64,000 nt of DNA from Bordetella parapertussis (GTDB lineage: Bacteria; Pseudomonadota; Gammaproteobacteria; Burkholderiales; Burkholderiaceae_B). The stretch spans positions 62,001 through 126,000 of the forward strand of contig CAMDFD010000003.1 in the NCBI GenBank assembly GCA_945897365.1, read 5' to 3'. The position numbers were made by a program, and so were the translations under genes. Each line of letters starts with the position of its first letter. Positions within the stretch are counted from its first letter, which is position 1. The notes under the pieces are model-generated. The model searched no databases, had not been told where the DNA came from, and saw only the letters and a program-made list of their open reading frames with translations. Of the stretch, positions 41,585 to 49,277 are shown piece by piece.

Positions 41585-44431
41585 TCAGGAGGATGCAGCT
41601 TCGTTTAGGCTTGCGACACATCTGCCGCAGATATGTGGGTGTGTAGCATTTTGACCAATATCATCTCGCCAGTGCCAGCAACGCTCACATTTTTCGTGCG
41701 CAGAAGGGTTAATCTCAATAGCAAGTTCTCCATTGTCTGCATGGACACTGACTCGCGAAACAATAAAGATAAAGGGTAGTTGCTCTGCGACACTTTGAAG
41801 CAAGGCAAGATCTTCGCCGCTTGCCTTGAGATCGACCTCGCCTTGCAAGGAGGAGCCAATGCTACCGACACTGCGCAAATCTTCGAGTTTACGCATGACG
41901 AGCGCACGAATTTCTCGGAGTCGAGCCCAACGCTGATGGAGAGTTTGAGATCCTGAGATGACAGGCATCACATGAAAACATTCCGTAAATATTGTCACGC
42001 GTCCAATATCGGAAGTGGTTTTGAGTGTGGTCCCCAACAAAAGGTCCCAAGCTTCTTCAGCGGTGAATGAAAGTACGGGCGCCATGAGTTTGAGCAGTGT
42101 TTGCGTAATATGCAGGAGTGCCGTCTGCGCTGACCTGCGTGCGTGACTTCGGGGCGCGGAGGTGTAGAGGCGATCCTTAAGAACGTCGAGGTAAAACGCA
42201 CCGAGATCTTCGGAACAAAAGTGCTGCAATCGGGACATCGCAGGGTGAAAGTCGTACTTCTCGAAATACGAAAGTACTTCGGCCTGCATTTGCGCTGTCA
42301 TGGCGAGTGCGTATTGATCAATCTCCAGGAGATCTTTTGCATCGATCACATCAGTAGAGGCGTCAAAGTCAGCGAGATTGGCCAGTAGGAAACGTAAAGT
42401 ATTGCGAATGCGACGATAGCCTTCGACCACGCGCTTGAGAATTTCGTCCGAGATTGAAAGCTCACCCGAGTAGTCGGTACTTGCAGTCCAAAGCCGCAAA
42501 ATTTCAGCGCCTAAGCTGTCTGAAACTTTCTGTGGCGCAATGACGTTACCGACTGACTTGCTCATTTTGCGGCCTTGTCCATCGACCACGAAACCATGGG
42601 TCAACAGGCTTTTGTAAGGCGCACGTCCTGAAAGCATGCAACCTGTCAACAGCGAAGAGTGAAACCAACCGCGATGCTGATCAGAACCTTCGAGATACAT
42701 GTCGGCAGGCCAGGGCAACTCGCCGTGTGAGCCATAATGCATGTTGTCAGGTCCACCTAAAACGGTAGCGTGCGTCGTGCCAGAATCAAACCAAACGTCA
42801 AGCGTGTCACGGTTTTTTTCATAGAGTGCGGCGTCTTCACCAAGCAAGTCTGAAGGCTCGATCGCTTGCCAAGCCTCAATACCAGACTTTTCCACTCGTT
42901 TAGCAATTTCTTCGAGTAAGGCAGGTGTATTGGGATGCAGTGCACCTGTTTCCTTATGGATAAAAAACGCCATCGGGACACCCCATTGACGTTGTCTAGA
43001 GAGGGTCCAGTCAGGACGGTTTGCAATCATTGCGTGTAAACGAGCGCGCCCCCAGGCAGGATAGAACGCCGTCTCATCGATCGCTGCTAAAGCGCTTTCG
43101 CGCAACGTTGGCTGACCATCGTTTGGTACAACGTCCATACCTGCAAACCACTGGCTTGTGGCACGGTAAATAATCGGTGTCTTATGACGCCAGCAATGCA
43201 TGTAACTGTGTGAATGGGACTCTTGTTTGAGGAGCGTGCCAGACGAAATTAAGGCCTCGACAATCTTTGGATTGGCATCCCAGATACTGAGCCCGCCGAA
43301 ACCGGGCAGGGAGGGCACGAATTTACCGTCTCCCATCACTGGGTTAATGATATCGGCATCCTTCATACCATGGGTCTTGCAGGACAGAAAATCCTCTACA
43401 CCGTAAGCCGGTGCGGAGTGCACTACACCTGTTCCGGTATCGAGCGTGACATAGTCGCCGACATAAATGGGCGCGACACGACGGTAGCCTTCGTCAAAGT
43501 TTGCCAACGGGTGATGGAAGGTGATTCCACTCAGCGCTTGGCCAACGCATTGAGCGATGATTTGGCCTTCGAGTCCCCATTCGTTTAGGCAAGTCTCGAC
43601 TCTGTCCGCGGCGAGAATTAAATAAGAGCCTGTCGCTGGAGCGGGAGACACTTTAACCAAGGCATATTTGAACTCTGGATGGATATTGAGTGCTTGGTTG
43701 GAGGGTATGGTCCACGGCGTTGTCGTCCAGATCACAATCGCACCCGCAGCTAATTCAGTCAAATCAAATGCTTTGGCAAGGGCGGCACAATCCGCAAAAG
43801 GGAATGCAATGTGGACGGCGGGGTCCTTGCGGTCTGCGTATTCGACTTCGGCCTCTGCCAAGGCTGAACCGCAATCAAAACACCAGTTCACGGGCTTTAA
43901 ACCGCGAAAGACATAACCTTTTTCCAAAATACGTCCAAGAGCCCTGATCTCATTGGCTTCGTTACTGAAGTTCATCGTGAGATAGGGACGGTTCCAGTCA
44001 CCAAGCACGCCAAGTCGTTCAAAGTCTTTTTTCTGACGTTCTATTTGCTCGAGAGCATAAGCGCGTGCCTTGGCCTGTACCTCGGCAACGGGCAAATGTT
44101 TACCGAATTTCTTTTCTATTTGAATTTCTATAGGCATGCCGTGGCAGTCCCAGCCCGGAACGTAGGCCGCATCAAAGCCAGCCATGCTGCGGCTTTTGAC
44201 GATGATGTCTTTTAGGATTTTATTGACCGCGTGGCCGATGTGAATATCTCCATTCGCATAGGGAGGGCCGTCATGTAATAGAAAAGTTGGACGACCGCGA
44301 CTTGCGTCGCGGATCGCTTGATAAACCTTTTTTTCTTGCCATTGGGCGACCCATGCGGGCTCACGACGCGGTAGATCTCCACGCATCGGAAAGGGGGTAT
44401 CGGGCAGATTGAGTGTGTTTTTATAGTCCAT
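41585..44431 (-). CDS. ileS: Isoleucine--tRNA ligase
   Basis: IleS charges tRNA-Ile. The 948-residue class I synthetase has HIGH at 64-67, the editing CP1 domain in the middle, KMSKS in GRKMSKSVGN, and a C-terminal zinc finger with cysteines in CERCWHW and CGRC. It resembles the bacterial IleS type with this finger. The ATG at 44431 fits the family start MDYKNTLNLPDT and overlaps the ribF stop by 11 bases; a longer frame from 44470 is not needed. Confidence 0.96.
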   Translation of the reverse strand: MDYKNTLNLPDTPFPMRGDLPRREPAWVAQWQEKKVYQAIRDASRGRPTFLLHDGPPYANGDIHIGHAVNKILKDIIVKSRSMAGFDAAYVPGWDCHGMPIEIQIEKKFGKHLPVAEVQAKARAYALEQIERQKKDFERLGVLGDWNRPYLTMNFSNEANEIRALGRILEKGYVFRGLKPVNWCFDCGSALAEAEVEYADRKDPAVHIAFPFADCAALAKAFDLTELAAGAIVIWTTTPWTIPSNQALNIHPEFKYALVKVSPAPATGSYLILAADRVETCLNEWGLEGQIIAQCVGQALSGITFHHPLANFDEGYRRVAPIYVGDYVTLDTGTGVVHSAPAYGVEDFLSCKTHGMKDADIINPVMGDGKFVPSLPGFGGLSIWDANPKIVEALISSGTLLKQESHSHSYMHCWRHKTPIIYRATSQWFAGMDVVPNDGQPTLRESALAAIDETAFYPAWGRARLHAMIANRPDWTLSRQRQWGVPMAFFIHKETGALHPNTPALLEEIAKRVEKSGIEAWQAIEPSDLLGEDAALYEKNRDTLDVWFDSGTTHATVLGGPDNMHYGSHGELPWPADMYLEGSDQHRGWFHSSLLTGCMLSGRAPYKSLLTHGFVVDGQGRKMSKSVGNVIAPQKVSDSLGAEILRLWTASTDYSGELSISDEILKRVVEGYRRIRNTLRFLLANLADFDASTDVIDAKDLLEIDQYALAMTAQMQAEVLSYFEKYDFHPAMSRLQHFCSEDLGAFYLDVLKDRLYTSAPRSHARRSAQTALLHITQTLLKLMAPVLSFTAEEAWDLLLGTTLKTTSDIGRVTIFTECFHVMPVISGSQTLHQRWARLREIRALVMRKLEDLRSVGSIGSSLQGEVDLKASGEDLALLQSVAEQLPFIFIVSRVSVHADNGELAIEINPSAHEKCERCWHWRDDIGQNATHPHICGRCVASLNEAASS

Positions 44432-45386
44432 GGAGCGCAAAGTAAGCGCGCGCATGCAGCGCATCAGCATGCATGGCGGCAGTCAAGGTTGGCAGATCGG
44501 GAAACTTTTCTTCGTCCCGCAGATGCTGCAGGAGTTCTACGCGTACAAGTTTACCGTATGCGTCTACGTTCAGATCAAATAAGTGTGTTTCTAGCAAGAT
44601 TCGTCCGTCGTTTTCGACTGTTGGCCGGACTCCAAGGCTAGCAACTCCGGGCCGAGGGGTCAAACCAAGTCCGTGCGCGCGCACGACGTAGATGCCTGAG
44701 CGGGCTGCGCAGCGAGGAGTCACTCGCATGTTCATCGTTGGCATATTCAGGGTACGGCCGAGTTTTTTACCGTGAACAATATGTCCGGTCATCGCATAGG
44801 GACGTCCCAGAAGGCTTGCCGCTCGGTTCATATCGCCGGCCGCCAAGGCGCCTCGGACCTCAGAGCTCGAAATGCGCCGTCCTTGCTCGTCCGTAATGTC
44901 ACTTAAGGTGTGGACGTCGATGCCGCATTGTTGACCAAGTTTTTTGAGTAAATGAACATCCCCGGTGCGTTGACGGCCAAATCTGAAGTCCTCTCCCACG
45001 AGCACCCAACGGACATTGAGTTCAACCGCAAGCCATTGTGTCACGAAGTCTGAGGCGGACATTTCCGCCATGGCACGATTAAAGCGAGCGAGAACGACAC
45101 GATCAATGCCAGCGCAGGCTAAGGCAGTCAGTTTGTCGCGAAGCCCCGTGATCTGAGGCGGTGAGAGCTCAGGTCGGCGATTCAAGCGGGCAAAATATTG
45201 GCGCGGATGTGGTGCAAAGGTCAAGATCGTAGGCGAAAGCGCGAGGCGCTCTGCGGCGTCGCAGACTCGGGCAATCATGGCCTGATGCCCAAGGTGCACC
45301 CCGTCAAAGTTACCGATTGACAGGGCGCAAGGCAGACGCAGAGCAGGCGCAGGGGCTTGACGAAAAATGCTGAGATTGGTTTTCAC
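44421..45386 (-). CDS. ribF: Bifunctional riboflavin kinase/FAD synthetase
   Basis: RibF converts riboflavin to FMN and then FAD. The 321-residue protein has the adenylyltransferase half at 1-185, with IGNFDGVHLGHQAMI and SSSEVRGAL-like SSSEVRGALA, and the kinase half at about 186-321 with GRPYAMTGHIVHGKKLGRT. The start is GTG at 45386, with no clear ribosome site. It heads the minus-strand operon that continues with ileS and is divergent from purN across only 44 bases. No FMN riboswitch is visible in that gap. Confidence 0.95.
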   Translation of the reverse strand: MKTNLSIFRQAPAPALRLPCALSIGNFDGVHLGHQAMIARVCDAAERLALSPTILTFAPHPRQYFARLNRRPELSPPQITGLRDKLTALACAGIDRVVLARFNRAMAEMSASDFVTQWLAVELNVRWVLVGEDFRFGRQRTGDVHLLKKLGQQCGIDVHTLSDITDEQGRRISSSEVRGALAAGDMNRAASLLGRPYAMTGHIVHGKKLGRTLNMPTMNMRVTPRCAARSGIYVVRAHGLGLTPRPGVASLGVRPTVENDGRILLETHLFDLNVDAYGKLVRVELLQHLRDEEKFPDLPTLTAAMHADALHARAYFALHGL

Positions 45387-45430
45387 GGGTGACAGTTTAC
45401 AATTTCACGCTAGTCTTATCTTGGAATACC

Positions 45431-46096
45431 ATGCCCGACCCCAAAAAACTACGCCCTCGTTTTGTGATATTAATCTCCGGACAGGGTTCAAACATGCAAG
45501 CGATCGTGCAGGCTTGTCAATCTGGCGAATGTGCCGCCGATATCGCTGCAGTCATTGCTAGCCGTGCTGAAACTGCCGGGCTCGCCTGGGCGGCAGCACA
45601 GGGCATTCACACAGCGGGGCTGGCGCATACGGCGTATCCCACTAGAGACTCGTTTGATGCGGCGCTTGCAGAGACCATCGATCAGTTTTCTCCTGATTAT
45701 GTGTTGTTGGCTGGTTTTATGCGCGTCTTGACGCCTGGGTTTGTCGAGCGCTTTGCGGGTAGGTTGATTAATATCCATCCTTCCCTTTTACCTTCCTTTC
45801 CAGGGCTTCATACCCACGCCCAGGCATTGGCAACGGGCGTGCAATCCCATGGGTGTACCGTACACTTCGTCACGCCCGTCCTCGATCACGGTCCGATCAT
45901 TGCGCAGGGCATCGTGGCAGTCCATCATCACGATACGCCTGAGACTCTAGCCACAAGAGTGCTAGCTATGGAACACCTCATTTATCCGCAAGTTGCTTGC
46001 TGGCTTGCGCAGGGCCGTGTACATCTAACGAGCGATCAGCGCGTTTTGGTGGACGGCGTCACCACTCGACTTTTTACTCCAGGCCAACATTTATGA
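45431..46096 (+). CDS. purN: Phosphoribosylglycinamide formyltransferase
   Basis: PurN formylates glycinamide ribonucleotide with 10-formyl-tetrahydrofolate in purine synthesis. The 221-residue protein has the active-site set Asn114, His116 and Asp152 in the motifs INIHPSLLPSFPG and PVLDHGPII. The ATG at 45431 fits the family; a longer frame from 45389 is not supported. It overlaps the next gene as ATGA at 46093-46096. Confidence 0.94.
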   Translation: MPDPKKLRPRFVILISGQGSNMQAIVQACQSGECAADIAAVIASRAETAGLAWAAAQGIHTAGLAHTAYPTRDSFDAALAETIDQFSPDYVLLAGFMRVLTPGFVERFAGRLINIHPSLLPSFPGLHTHAQALATGVQSHGCTVHFVTPVLDHGPIIAQGIVAVHHHDTPETLATRVLAMEHLIYPQVACWLAQGRVHLTSDQRVLVDGVTTRLFTPGQHL

Positions 46097-47913
46097 GCAA
46101 TCCCAGCAAACCAGCCCGTCGGCCCCATGGCTCGGCGGCGGCAGGGCGCACCAACAAAAAAGACGCGGCTCGCGCTGCCGCGCTAAGCGCTTCGTCCGGG
46201 ATCGCTAGACCAGGCTCTGCGACAGAAAGACTCATGAATGCACAGCCACGCGGAGCGCGGCCAGAGGGTGATCGCGGCTATGAGGGCCAAAAGTCTAGCC
46301 AGACGGACGGTGCAGAAAAACAACCGGTGGTATCGACATACGTACCCAAGCCTCGTCAACCCGTGATGACGGTGCGTCTCGATCAGATACGGCAGGTCCT
46401 CGATGAGGTGCTGACGTGGCGCTTTGCCGCCGATTCGATTGTCTCCCATTGGTTTAGAGCGCATCCCAAACTTGGCATCCGTGACAGAGCAGAGGTTGCT
46501 GAGGTTGTCTATGACGTATTGCGGCATTTGCGCCGTTATCGTCAACTTGGTGAAAGTGGCGTAGGCAATGCGGTGCGGCGTTTAGCGATTCAAGGCGCCA
46601 TCTCCGTGATGGGCGCGGAAAAAGTGCGTCCTGTCCTTGATACGGGTGAGTTGGCATGGCTCGACAGAATCAACCAAATTGAAGAACAGTCTTTGTCATT
46701 ACAAGTGCGCACAAGCTTGCCTGACTGGTTGTTTGAGCGTCTGAAGCACATGCCCGAGCTTGAAGCCTTGACAGCTTCTTTGAACACTGCAGCGCCTCTC
46801 GATATTCGTGTAAATCCCATGAAGGCCGACCGAGATGAAATGCTAGCGGATCTCATCAAGGGCAACGGCGTGCGACACGCTCCAGTACCAACGCCTTACT
46901 CACCTTGGGGGATTCGTTTAAAAGGGCGCCCCGCGATGAATAAATGGCATCAATTCGAACACGGATTGATCGAGGTGCAAGATGAAGGCAGTCAGTTACT
47001 CGCACTTCTTGTAGGTCCAAAGCGCGGAGAAATGGTCATTGATTTTTGTGCGGGTGCAGGGGGCAAAACATTATTGCTCGGTGCGCTGATGCGCTCTACC
47101 GGCAGGTTGTATGCCTTTGATGTATCCGCCACGCGCCTTGCCAAGGCTAAACCACGCTTTGCGCGAAGCGGTTTGTCTAACATCGTGCCGGTGGCGATCG
47201 AGCATGAAAATGACACACGCGTGCGTCGCTTGGCGGGTAAAGCGCAGCGCGTGTTGGTCGATGCGCCTTGTAGCGGTGTAGGGACCTTGCGTCGTAACCC
47301 TGATTTAAAATGGCGTCAGTCCGTCCAGAGTCTTCAGGAGCTGACCGCGTTACAGGCTCGCATACTGGCAAGCGCTTCACGTTGTGTGGCACCGGGTGGC
47401 AGACTTGTTTATGCTACATGCAGTCTTCTCAAAGAAGAAAATCAGGATCAAGCAGAATTGTTCCTAGCGAATCATCCTGATTTTGAGTTGGTGGATGCCG
47501 CGCCTATTTTGGCTGCCCGCACGTCACTTCATATCGAGGGACCCTATTTGAATTTGAGGCCTGATGTTCACGGAACGGATGGTTTTTTTGCTGCAATTTT
47601 TGAAAGAAAGAAGAATTTAGTTTCTGAGACTGTCACCAAGACCAGCGAGGCGGAAAGCGAGGCGGAAGTAGAGGTTTTTGTGGAAGCTTCTGACGTCATT
47701 GACCTTGAGGTCGAGTCTGAAACCAATCCAGAAACTAAGCCAGAAATCAATCCTGAAGTCCAACCTAAGACTAAAGCTAAGACCAAAGCTGAGACTAAAG
47801 CTGAGACTAAAGCTGACACCAAAGCGATAAAGGCCCCTGCTAAAAAGAGAGCCAAGGCTCAAAAAGTCGAACTTACCCCGTCCGATCTCGATTCTGATCA
47901 CAAAGACGCCTAA
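46093..47913 (+). CDS. RsmB/NOP-type rRNA (cytosine-C5) methyltransferase with long tails
   Basis: This 606-residue protein resembles the RsmB/RsmF family that makes 5-methylcytosine in rRNA. A disordered, charged N-terminal region covers about residues 1-85. A short helical region then leads to the S-adenosylmethionine-binding domain (FCAGAGGKTLLLGAL). Cys393 in DAPCSGVG and Cys443 in YATCSLLK are the release and nucleophile cysteines. No NusB domain of the RsmB type is evident. The C-terminal 90 residues are acidic, then Lys/Thr/Ala-rich, made partly of a 12-bp repeat (47767-47826). Confidence 0.9.
   Translation: MSNPSKPARRPHGSAAAGRTNKKDAARAAALSASSGIARPGSATERLMNAQPRGARPEGDRGYEGQKSSQTDGAEKQPVVSTYVPKPRQPVMTVRLDQIRQVLDEVLTWRFAADSIVSHWFRAHPKLGIRDRAEVAEVVYDVLRHLRRYRQLGESGVGNAVRRLAIQGAISVMGAEKVRPVLDTGELAWLDRINQIEEQSLSLQVRTSLPDWLFERLKHMPELEALTASLNTAAPLDIRVNPMKADRDEMLADLIKGNGVRHAPVPTPYSPWGIRLKGRPAMNKWHQFEHGLIEVQDEGSQLLALLVGPKRGEMVIDFCAGAGGKTLLLGALMRSTGRLYAFDVSATRLAKAKPRFARSGLSNIVPVAIEHENDTRVRRLAGKAQRVLVDAPCSGVGTLRRNPDLKWRQSVQSLQELTALQARILASASRCVAPGGRLVYATCSLLKEENQDQAELFLANHPDFELVDAAPILAARTSLHIEGPYLNLRPDVHGTDGFFAAIFERKKNLVSETVTKTSEAESEAEVEVFVEASDVIDLEVESETNPETKPEINPEVQPKTKAKTKAETKAETKADTKAIKAPAKKRAKAQKVELTPSDLDSDHKDA
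47767..47826 (+). repeat. Five 12-bp tandem units encoding K/E/D-TKA
   Basis: The units AAGACTAAAGCT, AAGACCAAAGCT, GAGACTAAAGCT, GAGACTAAAGCT and GACACCAAAGCG encode KTKA, KTKA, ETKA, ETKA and DTKA. They lie within the tail of the rRNA methyltransferase, in frame with the gene. Units 3 and 4 are identical. Confidence 0.95.
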
Positions 47914-47954
47914 GTTTCTTCATTTGAGTGGTGTTTAAAGGCGTTCTAGGTTAC

Positions 47955-47968
47955 TTAACGACCGTTAA
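47955..47968. promoter_or_regulatory. Perfect palindrome upstream of the desaturase gene
   Basis: TTAACG (47955-47960) and CGTTAA (47963-47968) form a perfect 6-2-6 dyad, 110 bases before the desaturase ATG. Its size and place suit a regulator half-site pair, but no regulator is known from the window. Confidence 0.35.
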
Positions 47969-48077
47969 CCCTCTATTACTTGATTTTGCGCAAATAATTA
48001 AGGGTTTTTATAAGCAGACCGAGCATGTGTAGGCTAAAATTCTATCCATCTCATTGTCTCGGATCATAGACACATAC

Positions 48078-49277
48078 ATGAACGACATTATTTCTTTCGC
48101 AGCAGGCGGTTTGCTTCAGGCAAACTGGTGGCAGGTGGTTCTTTTTACGCTGGGAATGACCCACATTACCATCGTTGCGGTCACCATTTTTCTGCATCGA
48201 AGCCAAGCGCATCGTGGATTGGATTTGCATCCGGCCGTGATGCACTTTTTCCGCTTTTGGTTGTGGTTGACTACTGGCATGGTGACCAAGGAATGGGTGG
48301 CGATTCATCGCAAGCACCACGCTCGATGCGAGCGCGAAGGTGATCCTCATTCACCCATGTTCTACGGCATAGGCAAGGTTTTATTTAGTGGTGCGGAGCT
48401 CTACCGCCACGAATCAAAAAATGCAGAGACTATTTCCAAGTTTGGTCATGGCACCCCTGATGATTGGCTTGAGACCAATGTTTACACCCGCTATAGTGCT
48501 CGAGGCATCCTCTTGATGCTCATCATCGACGTGACTTTGTTTGGCGCGATCGGGTTGACGATTTGGGCTATCCAGATGGCTTGGATCCCTTTCTGGGCCG
48601 CGGGTGTTGTCAACGGCGTCGGTCATTATTTTGGTTATCGCAACTTTGCCAGTCCCGATACGAGCACTAATGTCTTTCCTATCGGTATCCTGATCGGCGG
48701 CGAAGAGCTTCACAATAATCACCATGCATATGGGACCTCAGCCAAGTTTTCCAATAAATGGTATGAATTGGATATTGGTTGGATTTATATCCTGGGCCTA
48801 AAAGGGCTTGGTTTGGTCAAGATCAAAAAAGTCGCACCGAAATTACGTCTTGAAGCCACTGGAAAGGCCGGTGTTGATCTGCGCACCTTGCAAGGCGTGA
48901 TCGCTCACCGCTATGAGATTTTGGCAAGATATACCGGCATGATGAAATCTGCCTGCAAAGAAGAGTTGATTCGCTTAAAGGCCTCAAAATCAGACACCAA
49001 GGCAGATGCCTTGACTGCTGCAACGCACTGGCTGGGTCGCGGCGAGGAAAACCTGGCACCTGCTGAGCGTGTCCGTATCGAACAAGCGCTCTCCCTCAAT
49101 GAGTCTTTGTCCACGATGGTTCTCATGCGTCATGATCTTGTCAAACTTTGGGACAGTTCAACCGTGTCGAGCGAACAACTCCTGCATGATCTCCAAGCTT
49201 GGTGCCAGCGTGCCCAACAAAGCGGTATTGCAAGCCTCGAGGAGTTCGCTTTGCGTTTACGCCGCTATGCGGGATGA
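48078..49277 (+). CDS. Membrane fatty-acid desaturase (acyl-lipid/acyl-CoA type)
   Basis: This 399-residue enzyme introduces a double bond into fatty acyl chains, adjusting membrane fluidity. It has the three histidine boxes of the di-iron site: HRSQAH at 40-45, HRKHH at 77-81 and HNNHH at 212-216. Four helices surround them. A C-terminal region of about 135 residues, with no helices in the membrane, follows the catalytic part; I do not recognise it. The ATG at 48078 is preferred to the TTG at 48054. The stop overlaps the helicase start as ATGA at 49274-49277. Confidence 0.9.
   Translation: MNDIISFAAGGLLQANWWQVVLFTLGMTHITIVAVTIFLHRSQAHRGLDLHPAVMHFFRFWLWLTTGMVTKEWVAIHRKHHARCEREGDPHSPMFYGIGKVLFSGAELYRHESKNAETISKFGHGTPDDWLETNVYTRYSARGILLMLIIDVTLFGAIGLTIWAIQMAWIPFWAAGVVNGVGHYFGYRNFASPDTSTNVFPIGILIGGEELHNNHHAYGTSAKFSNKWYELDIGWIYILGLKGLGLVKIKKVAPKLRLEATGKAGVDLRTLQGVIAHRYEILARYTGMMKSACKEELIRLKASKSDTKADALTAATHWLGRGEENLAPAERVRIEQALSLNESLSTMVLMRHDLVKLWDSSTVSSEQLLHDLQAWCQRAQQSGIASLEEFALRLRRYAG

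Noticed and set aside
45387..45430. FMN riboswitch before ribF
   Set aside because: The gap to purN is 44 bases, too short for the aptamer, and none of its conserved parts is visible.
45997..46092. Longer N-terminus of the rRNA methyltransferase from within purN
   Set aside because: It is purN coding sequence in another frame; the ATG at 46093 gives the ATGA overlap seen elsewhere here.
47568..47901. Minus-strand frames with long Ser/Leu/Val-rich repeats opposite the methyltransferase tail
   Set aside because: They are the mirror of the tandem repeat and acidic tail, with no independent start signals.
49199..49273. Longer start of the UvrD-type helicase
   Set aside because: The 25 residues are desaturase sequence out of frame; the ATG at 49274 precedes a normal UvrD N-terminus.
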